NCBI GenBank assembly: GCA_902591865.1
Contig: CACJCK010000013.1
Span: forward strand, 1-39,517
DNA from: an uncultured Prochlorococcus sp.
GTDB lineage: Bacteria; Cyanobacteriota; Cyanobacteriia; PCC-6307; Cyanobiaceae
Direction: 5' to 3'
DNA: 39,517 bases
This document shows positions 32,377 to 39,517 of the stretch, in pieces. Made by a program: the position numbers and the translations under genes. A model generated the notes under the pieces. It saw nothing but the letters and a program-made list of their open reading frames with translations. It ran no database searches and was not told the origin of the DNA. Positions within the stretch are counted from its first letter, which is position 1, and each line of letters starts with the position of its first letter.

Positions 32377-32706
32377 ATGAAATTTAGTCACATAACTATT
32401 ATGTCTAATAACGTATCTACCTCAGTAAGTAGTAACAATATTACTGCTCTATTTGCAGGTTTTCTTGGAGCATTTATTGTTGGTTCTCTTGGAGTCCAAC
32501 TTATAAGAACCCAAAAGCCTTCTTTTCAATCTCAACCATTAAAAGTTCAACCAGTTATTGCTCATCAATCAACTTTATGGGCAGCTTTAGGAGAACAAGA
32601 TACTCCTATTTTTAATAATAAAGTTTCTAATGCAAAAACTACAGGAGTTGTCCCTGTTATAGGTTCTGAAGCAACTCTTTGGGCTCCTCTAGGTTTAGGT
32701 AATTAG
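32377..32706 (+). CDS. Single-pass membrane protein with a duplicated PVI...TLWA...LG motif
   Basis: 109 aa from ATG 32377, preceded by GGGGA at 32361-32365; ATG 32401 (101 aa) is the alternative. One membrane helix (ALFAGFLGAFIVGSLGVQLI). The C-terminal domain has two copies of PVI-x3-x-TLWA-x-LG: PVIAHQSTLWAALG and PVIGSEATLWAPLG. Strong terminator downstream. Conserved-looking but unknown. Confidence 0.65.
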   Translation: MKFSHITIMSNNVSTSVSSNNITALFAGFLGAFIVGSLGVQLIRTQKPSFQSQPLKVQPVIAHQSTLWAALGEQDTPIFNNKVSNAKTTGVVPVIGSEATLWAPLGLGN

Positions 32707-32730
32707 TAAATTAGGTCTTTTAATAAACCG

Positions 32731-32757
32731 AAGGGGGTTTTTAACCCCCTTTTTTTA
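32731..32757 (+). terminator. Strong Rho-independent terminator
   Basis: AAGGGGGTT pairs with AACCCCCTT across a three-base TTT loop, and the stem runs into a run of T ending at 32757. It ends the gene at 32377-32706. Confidence 0.9.
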
Positions 32758-33007
32758 TTCGTTACATTAAAAAGATAATTGAAAATTTTCTATCCAATTC
32801 ATGGATAACTATAAATTAAATCAGGGTTTGAAAACAATGTAATCGTAGATACCAACAGCTTTTTTATTAATTGATTATAAATAAAAAAAACGAGTTAACA
32901 CATTCCAATTTGTTGACTCTGAGATTTTAACCGTTTACTCCTTATCTACTTCTAGTTGTGACTCGCTAGTTTCAAGATCCAAAAACGGTATTAACATAGC
33001 TTAAATT

Positions 33008-33145
33008 ATGGAAAAAAAAATCGCAAAGAAATACGCCGATCTTATAGTCCAGGCTAATAATTCAACTGGCAGAAAAGAATCTTTGTCATTGATTAAACAA
33101 GCAACAAAATTAAAAACCAAACTTGATCAATACGAAATGATGTAG
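33008..33145 (+). CDS. Small helical protein, paralogue of 14730-14864
   Basis: 45 aa: MEKKIAKKYADLIVQANNST, then GRKESLSLIKQATKLKTKL. It shares KKYA, QA-x-N, GRKE and SL-x-K with the minus-strand copy (18 of 31 identical). Soluble. Followed 112 bp later by the 96-aa protein whose paralogue lies near the other copy. Confidence 0.6.
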   Translation: MEKKIAKKYADLIVQANNSTGRKESLSLIKQATKLKTKLDQYEMM

Positions 33146-33257
33146 TCTCTTAATATCTACAGGATATTCAAGATGAGGTAGAAACTAGCTCCTTTTTTTT
33201 ATCTCGCTATTCAAATACTAAGAGATGATTTAACTTCTCTGCATTTAATAAAATATC

Positions 33258-33548
33258 GTGGAATTAACTGAGCTAATTAAGGATTACGTTGCTACAGAAT
33301 TATTATCCAGTATTGAAATTGATTTTCTTGAAGGAGAATTATGGGAAACCACTCAACATATTGCAGAAATAAATACAGTTATCAAAGCTCCAAAAAATAT
33401 TTGCAAGAAATTGGGACTAGATGAAAAATCTTGCTGGCAATTATGTTGTGCAGCCGTTCTTGACTCCTCAAGACCATTAAAAGATGGGCAAAATAGAGTA
33501 GATGATTTTAAAAAATTAATTAATCGATATGAAATTAGCTACATATAA
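33258..33548 (+). CDS. Hypothetical protein, paralogue of 16484-16783
   Basis: 96 aa; GTG start. LLSSIEIDFLEGELWETTQH, IKAPKNICKKLGLDEKSCWQ, LCCAAVLDSSRPLKDGQN. Conserved Cys in the NIC and WQLCCAA segments. Soluble helical; unknown function. Followed 12 bp later by an exported protein gene. Confidence 0.6.
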   Translation: MELTELIKDYVATELLSSIEIDFLEGELWETTQHIAEINTVIKAPKNICKKLGLDEKSCWQLCCAAVLDSSRPLKDGQNRVDDFKKLINRYEISYI

Positions 33549-33560
33549 ACTAAAGACTCA

Positions 33561-33857
33561 ATGATACGTTTACTTATTGCATCAATTCTTTTTTTCCTAC
33601 CATTAGGAGGTTTTGCTGATGAAAAGCAAAGAGAAATTGAGTATGAAGCTATAAATCTTGTTATCAAAAAATATGGAGAAGGCTTAGAAAATAGATTAAA
33701 AGGAACGGGAGTAACTCCCAGTTATCGAAGTTGGTATGAAAATGATTGTTTTGTAAGTATTGCAGCAGGTACATACCAAGAAAGTACTTGGTCGGCAATG
33801 AAGTGGTTTAGTGTTAATGTCTGTTCTGAATCAGCTGAAATTATGGAAAGTGAATGA
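33561..33857 (+). CDS. Small exported protein
   Basis: 98 aa. Clear signal peptide MIRLLIASILFFLPLGGFAD with cleavage likely after FA at residue 19. Mature part has two Cys (NDCFVSI, VNVCSES), probably a disulfide in the periplasm or lumen. The stop overlaps the next start as ATGA (33854). Confidence 0.65.
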   Translation: MIRLLIASILFFLPLGGFADEKQREIEYEAINLVIKKYGEGLENRLKGTGVTPSYRSWYENDCFVSIAAGTYQESTWSAMKWFSVNVCSESAEIMESE

Positions 33858-34591
33858 AGGGCATAAGACGCGTATTAGTTTTGCAGCATTTAGAAATAGA
33901 GGGGCCAGGTCTTTTTGAACAATTTGCTAAAGAAAGAGATTTGAAAATCGAAATTATTCGTTTAGATAATAAAAATGCTCTGCCGCAAACAAAAAAAGGT
34001 GACTTAATTCTAATTATGGGTGGACCAATGGGAGTTAAAGATATTGGAAGCGACAGATATCCCTGGCTCAAGTTAGAAAGAAATTTTATAAAAAAAGAAT
34101 TAGAAAATGAAAGACCTATAATCGGTGTTTGCTTAGGTGCTCAGTTGCTTGCGAGTGCTGCAGGAGGAGATGTAGAAATTCTTAAATATGGATCACCTCC
34201 AAAAGCATTACCGGAAATTGGATGGTCTCAAATTTTTATTAATAAATCAAATAAAGACTTTAAAGCACTGTTTAAAGACCCTTTTCATGTACTGCATTGG
34301 CATGGAGATAGGATTTTATTACCTAATAAAGCAGTACTCATTGCTAGTAGTGCTCGTTGTAAGGAACAGTTTTTTAGGATTGGTAATTTTGCTTACGGAT
34401 TACAATTCCATATAGAGACGACGGGGGGAATGATAAATAACTGGATTAAAGAAGATAAAGAGTTTGTCCTTAAAGGATTAGGCTTAAATGGTCAGGAAAT
34501 TTTAAAAAAAGAGAATAAAAAGTATATTGATAAAACTTTTTTAAAAAGAAAGCTTCTAATAAGTAAATTATTTGAATTATTAGATCATTAA
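33854..34591 (+). CDS. Class I glutamine amidotransferase-like protein
   Basis: 245 aa. GMP-synthase-type amidotransferase fold: LILIMGGPMGVKDI, then the nucleophile elbow GVCLGAQLLASAAGG and the catalytic His/Glu in LQFHIETTGG. Stand-alone, with no synthetase domain, so the partner or substrate is unknown; gamma-glutamyl hydrolase-like activity is possible. ATG overlaps the stop of the exported protein gene. Followed by a convergent terminator. Confidence 0.85.
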   Translation: MKGIRRVLVLQHLEIEGPGLFEQFAKERDLKIEIIRLDNKNALPQTKKGDLILIMGGPMGVKDIGSDRYPWLKLERNFIKKELENERPIIGVCLGAQLLASAAGGDVEILKYGSPPKALPEIGWSQIFINKSNKDFKALFKDPFHVLHWHGDRILLPNKAVLIASSARCKEQFFRIGNFAYGLQFHIETTGGMINNWIKEDKEFVLKGLGLNGQEILKKENKKYIDKTFLKRKLLISKLFELLDH

Positions 34592-34616
34592 AAGGGAATA
34601 ATAATCCAGTAAAAAA

Positions 34617-34632
34617 GGGCTTCATAAAGCCC
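34617..34632 (-). terminator. Rho-independent terminator for the minus-strand hli gene
   Basis: GGGCTT and AAGCCC form a 6-bp stem with a 4-base loop; on the minus strand it is followed by six T (34616-34611). On the plus strand no T-run follows, so it serves mainly the hli gene at 34657-34785. Confidence 0.8.
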
Positions 34633-34656
34633 TCAAAAAATTTAAAAGGATTTTTA

Positions 34657-34785
34657 CTAGAAAATACCTGGAAGAATTTGACCAGTAAAATAGTAAGCTC
34701 CTACAAGAGCAAACATTCCAAGCATTGCTGCTTTACCATTAAGCTTTTCAGCTTTTTCGGTCATGATTTTTTTTGCGAATTTCAT
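34657..34785 (-). CDS. hli: High-light-inducible protein (short form)
   Basis: 42 aa: MKFAKKIMTEKAEKLNGKAA, MLGMFALVGAYYFTGQILPG, IF. The Hli helix motif E-x2-NGK-A-ML-G-x-FALVGAY and the TGQILPGIF end are typical. Too short for most gene callers. Divergent from the three plus-strand Hli genes. Confidence 0.92.
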   Translation of the reverse strand: MKFAKKIMTEKAEKLNGKAAMLGMFALVGAYYFTGQILPGIF

Positions 34786-35089
34786 AAACAAATTGAAATA
34801 AATTATATCTAAAAACTAATTATTCAAACATCAGAATGATGTAGTTTTTTCTACCAAATTGATATCTTTCTAAAGATTTAAAAATAAATATTTAAACAAC
34901 AAATTTAACTTTTAATAGTTTCTAGCCAATCTGTAAAGCCTAGCAAGCCTAAAAAACAACAATTTAAAAGGATATGTCACTGATATGTAACATTTATGTA
35001 GTAAATATCTTGAAAATAACTTAAATTAGGCTTAATACTTTACATTTGTTAATAGTAGTGTTACATTAATTAACAATTACACAATTTCA
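34786..35089. other. Divergent control region between Hli genes
   Basis: About 304 bp holding the promoters for the minus-strand and plus-strand Hli genes. AT-rich; GATATGTCACTGATATGTAAC near 34972-34993 contains a near-direct repeat of GATATGT. No gene seen. Confidence 0.4.
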
Positions 35090-35296
35090 ATGGCCAATTC
35101 AAACGTTACTACTGAATCAGGTGGCAGACAGAATATGTTTCCTACTGAGACACGTCCCTACATAGATGAGTCTGTTTCTTACGACAGCTACCCACAAAAT
35201 GCAGAAAAAGTTAATGGTCGTTGGGCAATGATTGGGCTTGTTGCGCTAGTAGGTGCTTACGTTTCAACCGGACAAATTATTCCTGGCATTTTTTAA
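35090..35296 (+). CDS. hli: High-light-inducible protein
   Basis: 68 aa with a ~38-residue polar N-terminus and the Hli helix AEKVNGRWAMIGLVALVGAY, ending STGQIIPGIF. First of three Hli genes in tandem; its TAA overlaps the next ATG (TAATG), so they are translationally coupled. Confidence 0.94.
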   Translation: MANSNVTTESGGRQNMFPTETRPYIDESVSYDSYPQNAEKVNGRWAMIGLVALVGAYVSTGQIIPGIF

Positions 35297-35556
35297 TGAG
35301 TCCACTTTCAGGTTTCTTAGCCGTAATTGTACTCTTTACAGCCATCCTAGTTGTTTATTTAACCAAGCAATTTCAAAACGAAAATTTAAACTATTCATCT
35401 TCTAATCAAATGAAAAACACAAACACAAAAGTCAAAACAATCGAAAAAGAAAAAGTTGTTGCTGAAACTCTTAACGGCAGATTCGCAATGCTTGGATTAA
35501 TTGCTGCTGTTGGAGCATACCTAACAACAGGTCAAATAATTCCTGGTTTTGTTTAA
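35296..35556 (+). CDS. hli: High-light-inducible protein with extra N-terminal membrane helix
   Basis: 86 aa from ATG 35296, chosen because it overlaps the previous stop; the longer frame from 35221 runs inside the preceding hli gene. N-terminal helix MSPLSGFLAVIVLFTAILVV, polar linker, then the Hli motif AETLNGRFAMLGLIAAVGAY and TTGQIIPGFV. Two-helix Hli proteins are unusual against the single-helix norm. Confidence 0.92.
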   Translation: MSPLSGFLAVIVLFTAILVVYLTKQFQNENLNYSSSNQMKNTNTKVKTIEKEKVVAETLNGRFAMLGLIAAVGAYLTTGQIIPGFV

Positions 35557-35592
35557 AAAACCTACTATTTAACATTTCTACATATCAGAAAA

Positions 35593-35721
35593 ATGCAAAA
35601 CTCAAAAACAACTTATTGGCAAAACGCCGAGAGAACTAATGGAAGAATGGCAATGATGGGCTTATTTGCATTAGTTGTTAATTATGGCTTATTCGGATGG
35701 ATCATCCCAGGAATTTTTTAA
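35593..35721 (+). CDS. hli: High-light-inducible protein (short form)
   Basis: 42 aa: MQNSKTTYWQNAERTNGRMA, MMGLFALVVNYGLFGWIIPG, IF. Core motif AERTNGRMAMMG. Its NYGLFGWI end resembles the stand-alone Hli at 4892 (NYTLFGWI). Next gene starts 1 bp later. Confidence 0.93.
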   Translation: MQNSKTTYWQNAERTNGRMAMMGLFALVVNYGLFGWIIPGIF

Positions 35722-35722
35722 A

Positions 35723-35902
35723 ATGAACTTAGGCTTACTTTTTCTTAAAGTAAATACTTTGGGAGTTTTAACTCTTACTGAACTTGATTGGATAACTAAC
35801 CATCAATCTGAATTTTCAAGGCTAGATATGGCTTTAGTTTTAAAAATCGGCCGTCTTATGGACTCTGGAGTAGTGGAAATTGATAATAGATTGACTGTTT
35901 AA
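35723..35902 (+). CDS. Small soluble protein in the hli operon
   Basis: 59 aa from ATG 35723; the upstream in-frame codons lie inside the hli gene. MNLGLLFLKVNTLGVLTLTE, DWITNHQSEFSRLDMALVLK, IGRLMDSGVVEIDNRLTV. Helical, soluble. Last gene of the hli operon, before a perfect terminator; this association with hli clusters is also familiar from other Prochlorococcus genomes. Function unknown. Confidence 0.65.
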   Translation: MNLGLLFLKVNTLGVLTLTELDWITNHQSEFSRLDMALVLKIGRLMDSGVVEIDNRLTV

Positions 35903-35924
35903 TTTTTAAAAAGTGATCGTCTTG

Positions 35925-35961
35925 AGTGTTTGTCAATAGGGATACTGACAAACACTTTTTT
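35925..35961 (+). terminator. Strong Rho-independent terminator of the hli operon
   Basis: AGTGTTTGTC (35925-35934) pairs perfectly with GACAAACACT (35947-35956), 12-base loop, then five T. Confidence 0.9.
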
Positions 35962-36110
35962 ATGAGAAAAAATATTTGTAAAAAAAAATAGATTTTTTCT
36001 TAGCTAAAAACAATTCCTTCATTACCTAATTCTTAAATGAAAATTTCAAGTAAGCTCATAGACTTAAACTGATTTACTTTTATAGTAAATGCGAAAAATT
36101 CTTTTGTAAT

Positions 36111-36326
36111 TTATCTTTTTAAACCACCTCTTTTTATCCAGAGGAACCATGTAACCCAAATAGGAGGAAGGAATCTGACTAAAAAAGAAATTTTATATAT
36201 ATAAAATGGGGCATTTTCACTTTGAAATAAATTCATCAAAAAGGAAGATATAGTTAACCAAATTAAAATTATTAATATATTTGCTCCCAACAAAGCGACC
36301 TTGTTTTGTTTGAATATTTTTGGCAT
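36111..36326 (-). CDS. Small two-helix membrane protein
   Basis: 71 aa: KVALLGANILIILIWLTISS and FLVRFLPPIWVTWFLWI form two membrane helices with a short loop; ends KRGGLKR. ATG start. Family not recognised. Third of three minus-strand membrane-protein genes. Confidence 0.55.
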   Translation of the reverse strand: MPKIFKQNKVALLGANILIILIWLTISSFLMNLFQSENAPFYIYKISFLVRFLPPIWVTWFLWIKRGGLKR

Positions 36327-36384
36327 AAAATAAATTTTTTATATTCTTAATTTTAAATAATCTAAGAAAATAAATTATACATTC

Positions 36385-36636
36385 TCAAAAAAACTTTAAA
36401 TTTAAAATCCATATCCAAATAAAAAAAATACTAAATTTTAATCCTTCTCCAAATAACATTCCAAAAACAATAGGAGGCGAAAATATTAAAAAAATGATAG
36501 AGAATAAACTAAATAAAGCAAATGCTCCTCTTAAAAAAAAATTCTTTCTTTTTGTTCTTCTTAAATTTTTCAGGGTATTCAACTCCCATTGCATAAACCT
36601 GTAGAACTTTTCTGATAATAAAAATAAATACTTCAT
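36385..36636 (-). CDS. Small membrane protein
   Basis: 83 aa. Basic N-terminal half (MQWELNTLKNLRRTKRKNFF), then two hydrophobic segments (GAFALFSLFSIIFLIFSPPI and LKFSIFFIWIWILNLKFF). Not recognised; start ATG. Confidence 0.5.
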   Translation of the reverse strand: MKYLFLLSEKFYRFMQWELNTLKNLRRTKRKNFFLRGAFALFSLFSIIFLIFSPPIVFGMLFGEGLKFSIFFIWIWILNLKFF

Positions 36637-36689
36637 TAATATTATTAATTTCTACCAACTTTTCCTATTTATAAAATTAATTTCTACTT

Positions 36690-36995
36690 TTAGCAATAAA
36701 CTTTATCCCCTTCTTCAGAAAGATAGTATATTCTATTCTCTGAACTTACAAAGAAAGTTAATCCCTTATATTGTGATCTTCTAAATTTATTTAATCTAAG
36801 TTTGTGTAAATCCCAATTATCTGTACTTATATCAGGGTTTAATTCTTGTTCTTTTATGAAAGGTACATAAGTTGGACTAATTGTTGTTTTTTTGGTTAAC
36901 CTTTTGTCTCTTTTTGAATAAAAAAATAATAGAAATAAAAATACAAAAACAACAATCAGCAAAAAAATAATTAATAGTATATTTGTCATTGTCAA
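36690..36995 (-). CDS. Membrane-anchored small protein
   Basis: 101 aa. N-terminal helix ILLIIFLLIVVFVFLFLLFF followed by a basic linker and a soluble domain (PDISTDNWDLHKLRLNKFRR, then GLTFFVSSENRIYYLSEEGD). The soluble part looks like a small beta-domain of unknown function. Confidence 0.55.
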   Translation of the reverse strand: MTMTNILLIIFLLIVVFVFLFLLFFYSKRDKRLTKKTTISPTYVPFIKEQELNPDISTDNWDLHKLRLNKFRRSQYKGLTFFVSSENRIYYLSEEGDKVYC

Positions 36996-37133
36996 TTTTT
37001 CTAATTTGAAAAAGCTTTAATTTGGAGAATCAAGAACTTTTCACAATAAATTTCTTAGTAAGTAATAAATCCTATTTTTATATTCTTGTATTTTTGAATA
37101 CTTATCAAGGGTTTACCTAAATCAGATTATAAA

Positions 37134-37295
37134 ATGAGTCGCATTTTCAACATGACTCAAAATTCCATGAATACTCCTTATGCAAAAAGAGTAGCTGAAA
37201 AATTTAGGGAGGCTCAAAACTATTTAAAAACAAATGGTTTTAGTAGATCAACTAAACATTTACTGGAAGATATTGAAAATTCTGTTGAAAAATAA
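37134..37295 (+). CDS. Small helical protein
   Basis: 53 aa: MSRIFNMTQNSMNTPYAKRV, AEKFREAQNYLKTNGFSRST, KHLLEDIENSVEK. Soluble; an internal ATG at 37152 is the alternative start. Stop overlaps the next start (TAATG), so coupled with 37295-37456. Function unknown. Confidence 0.55.
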   Translation: MSRIFNMTQNSMNTPYAKRVAEKFREAQNYLKTNGFSRSTKHLLEDIENSVEK

Positions 37296-37456
37296 TGCCA
37301 ATACCCCCTCACTTACCACAATTACAATATGGCTACGATGATGGCTTTACAACCATTGTTTTTGGATTAATAGGCAGTTGCTTAGGATGTATCTTAATTT
37401 TATTAATTTCATTTTTTGAATTTAAATTCAAAAAGCAAAATAGTAGTAAGCCTTAA
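37295..37456 (+). CDS. Small single-pass membrane protein
   Basis: 53 aa: MPIPPHLPQLQYGYDDGFTT, IVFGLIGSCLGCILILLISF, then a basic tail. Membrane helix with a C-x2-C inside (SCLGC). Convergent with ychF, 8 bp apart. Function unknown. Confidence 0.55.
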   Translation: MPIPPHLPQLQYGYDDGFTTIVFGLIGSCLGCILILLISFFEFKFKKQNSSKP

Positions 37457-37464
37457 GAGACTTA

Positions 37465-38556
37465 CTAAACATTAAATAAGAACTCCATTACATCACCTTC
37501 GTTAACAATATATTCCTTACCTTCACTTCTTAAAAGACCTTTAGTTTTTGCATTGGCAATTGAACCTGAATCAATTAAATTTTGATACGAAATAGTCTGA
37601 GCTCTTATAAATCCTTTTTCAAAATCAGTATGAATTACTCCTGCTGCCTGTGGCGCAGTCATCCCATCTTTTATGGTCCATGCTTTTGTCTCCTTTTCTC
37701 CTGTGGTGAAATAAGTTTTTAATCCCAATAATTTATATGTTGATCTAATTAGAGAACTTAATCCCCCTTCTTCTACTCCTAAACCAATAAGGTAGTCTTT
37801 TTTATCTTCTGGTTCTAACTCTATTAATTCAGATTCGACTTGCGCTGATATTTTTATACATTCTGTATTTTCATTGCTTGCTAAACTCTGAACTTTTGAT
37901 GAAAAATCATTACCTTCAGCTAATTCATTCTCATTCAAATTTGTTGCGTAAATAATTGGTTTAGCAGTAAGGAAGCCTAATTGCTTAATTATTAAATTTT
38001 CTTCTTCACTCAAAGATATTGATCTAACTGAAAGGCCTTTCTCTAGCTCTTCTTCAATTTTACCTAGTAAGGTATCCTCTTTTGCTGCCTCTTTACTAGT
38101 TCTAACCTGTTTTTTAATTCTTTCTCTTCTTTTTTGGATTTGAGATAAATCAGCTAAATTCAATTCTAGATTAATTATCTCAATGTCATCCATGGGATCT
38201 ACCTTTCCAGAAACATGAATTACATCACTATCTTCAAAGCACCTTACAACATGAACTATTGCATCAACCTCCCTAATATTTGATAAAAATTTATTTCCCA
38301 AACCCTCGCCTTTACTAGCTCCTTTTACTAGTCCTGCGATATCTACAAATTCAATTTTTGTTGGGATAATATTTTGGCTAGAACTTAAATTACCTAACTC
38401 TTGCAATCTTTGATCTGGGACTGAAACTATGCCTTTATTAGGTTCTATAGTACAAAAGGGGAAATTAGCCGCTTGGGCCTTAGCATTTTCTACAAGTGCA
38501 TTAAATAAAGTTGATTTTCCAACATTTGGTAATCCAATAATACCTGCTTTTAACAT
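37465..38556 (-). CDS. ychF: Redox-regulated ATPase/GTPase YchF (OLA1)
   Basis: 363 aa, the family's usual length. P-loop GLPNVGKSTLFNAL at residues 8-21, switch/G3 DIAGLVKGASKGEGLGNKFL, and the coiled-coil insert (KRRERIKKQVRTSKEAAKED). C-terminal TGS domain ends with the typical EGKEYIVNEGDVMEFLF. Binds ribosomes, hydrolyses ATP rather than GTP in this subfamily, linked to oxidative-stress responses. Core gene, useful as a chromosomal anchor for the window's right edge. Confidence 0.96.
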   Translation of the reverse strand: MLKAGIIGLPNVGKSTLFNALVENAKAQAANFPFCTIEPNKGIVSVPDQRLQELGNLSSSQNIIPTKIEFVDIAGLVKGASKGEGLGNKFLSNIREVDAIVHVVRCFEDSDVIHVSGKVDPMDDIEIINLELNLADLSQIQKRRERIKKQVRTSKEAAKEDTLLGKIEEELEKGLSVRSISLSEEENLIIKQLGFLTAKPIIYATNLNENELAEGNDFSSKVQSLASNENTECIKISAQVESELIELEPEDKKDYLIGLGVEEGGLSSLIRSTYKLLGLKTYFTTGEKETKAWTIKDGMTAPQAAGVIHTDFEKGFIRAQTISYQNLIDSGSIANAKTKGLLRSEGKEYIVNEGDVMEFLFNV

Positions 38557-38700
38557 TTGAAAAAACTTATGGAAAAATTATCAAGAAAACATCTTCTAGT
38601 AATATAGTATTTACTTAACCAATCTTGAATAAGTTAATTATAATCGTCTTGATTGTTTATTTAGTTCCTAAATATTCCCTAATTCTGCTTTTAAAAAGAA

Positions 38701-39517
38701 ATGTTTGATTTAATAAAAAAAAATATAAATTTAAGAAGTGGAATTATACTGCTTTCTCTAGCTATATTTTTCGTTTTTATAACCAATTCCTTTAAGAAAA
38801 ATAAGTCAAAAGATATTTCTGATTTTGTAGTTCAAGTGGAAAAAGGAATCCTCTCAGATTCAATTAATACAAGTGGTGAAGTAAAGGCAATAAGGACTAG
38901 CAATATTGGGCCTCGGAAGCAAGGTGTTATAAAAGAAATCAAAGTACAAGAGGGCGATCTTATAAAAAAAGATCAGGTTCTAGCTTCTCTTGATGATGAA
39001 GACTTTATCTACAAAATTGAAGAACTTGAATTAAATGTAGAAAAACAAAAATCTGAATTTTTAAGAAGGGAATATTTATATCAAGAAGGTGTAGTAAGCA
39101 AAGAAGATTACGAAAGTTATAAAAATAACTACAACATTAGTAGAGCCAAACTTAATGATGCAAAAGCTGAAAAAAGTTTTTATCTAATTAAAGCTCCTTA
39201 TGGAGGAAAGATAACTGCAAAATATGCGGAGATAGGATCTTTTGTCACACCAAGTACAAACTTAAGTTCAGACCCTAAAACCAAAAACTTTATTTTTGAA
39301 CTATCAGAGGGCCTAGAAATTGTTGCTAAAGTTCCTGAGAGTGACATTGGCAGAATAAAAATAGGTCAAGAAGCTTCTGTAAGAATTGAGGCTTATCCCT
39401 CAAAAAAATATAGTGCCATAGTTAAAAAAATAGCTACAAGAGCTGTAAAAGATAATAATGTAACTTCATTCGAAGTAACTTTAAATTTTAAAGATATTTC
39501 TGAAGAAATTAAAATTG
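38701..39517 (+). CDS. HlyD-type membrane fusion protein / efflux periplasmic adaptor, 3'-truncated by window edge
   Basis: At least 272 residues, ATG 38701, frame still open at the window end. N-terminal membrane anchor (SGIILLSLAIFFVFI), then the biotinyl-lipoyl half-motif NIGPRKQGVIKEIKVQEGDL-IKKDQVLASLDDE, a short coiled coil (ELNVEKQKSEFLRREYLYQE and following), the second half-motif FYLIKAPYGGKITAKYAEIG, and the beta-barrel domain VPESDIGRIKIGQEASVRI. Partner of an RND or MacB-type ABC exporter, probably encoded just downstream. Substrate unknown. Confidence 0.9.
   Translation, partial: MFDLIKKNINLRSGIILLSLAIFFVFITNSFKKNKSKDISDFVVQVEKGILSDSINTSGEVKAIRTSNIGPRKQGVIKEIKVQEGDLIKKDQVLASLDDEDFIYKIEELELNVEKQKSEFLRREYLYQEGVVSKEDYESYKNNYNISRAKLNDAKAEKSFYLIKAPYGGKITAKYAEIGSFVTPSTNLSSDPKTKNFIFELSEGLEIVAKVPESDIGRIKIGQEASVRIEAYPSKKYSAIVKKIATRAVKDNNVTSFEVTLNFKDISEEIKI

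Noticed and set aside
35221..35295. Upstream extension of the two-helix Hli frame
   Set aside because: It lies inside the previous hli gene; the ATG overlapping its stop is the natural start.

Overview
This window looks like part of a very AT-rich picocyanobacterial chromosome, most likely a high-light-adapted Prochlorococcus. The grounds are five high-light-inducible (Hli) proteins, many 35-100-residue proteins of the DUF1651, DUF2839, DUF3303, DUF3721 and DUF3764 types seen in marine picocyanobacteria, NtcA-type nitrogen promoters, and a ferredoxin-type nitrate/nitrite reductase pair. Assignment to a clade or strain is inference; no marker gene here fixes it.

Left part (1-20 kb): a 5'-truncated cadherin-like/DUF4114 surface protein and a two-domain glycosyltransferase suggest a cell-envelope locus. 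After a degenerate tRNA-Pro-like 3' half (4674-4724) comes an accessory-looking stretch: an Hli protein, intact and split DUF1651-like genes, an RluF-type pseudouridine synthase, an SRAP (YedK/HMCES) DNA-protein crosslinking protein, a candidate structured RNA with its own terminator, and a short operon at 10.6-12.6 kb that looks like an envelope metal-handling module (MauE/DoxX-like membrane protein, DUF411 CGCC protein, DUF3721 protein, PepSY-type membrane helix protein). From 12.6 to 17 kb there are almost only tiny membrane or helical proteins, followed by SelO (17.4-19.1 kb) and a decayed cupin gene.

Centre (20.1-32 kb): a compact nitrate assimilation island. nirA with a helical HEAT-like partner gene, narB with nrtP, a nitrate-reductase-associated protein gene, and the molybdenum cofactor genes moaB, moaD, moaE, moeA, moaC, mobA and moaA lie together on alternating strands. 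NrtP imports nitrate, NarB (Mo-bis-MGD, 4Fe-4S) reduces it to nitrite, NirA (siroheme, 4Fe-4S) reduces nitrite to ammonium, and the moa/moe/mob genes build the cofactor NarB needs. Two exact GTA-N8-TAC NtcA boxes lie in the nrtP-mobA divergent intergenic region, one correctly spaced for each direction. MoeB, the MoaD-activating enzyme, is not in the window.

Right part (32-39.5 kb): more small genes, including second copies of two families found left of the nitrate cluster, a class I glutamine amidotransferase, a four-gene Hli cluster with strong terminators, small membrane proteins, the housekeeping GTPase YchF, and the start of an HlyD-type membrane fusion protein cut by the window end. Many genes shorter than 60 codons were read directly from the sequence.
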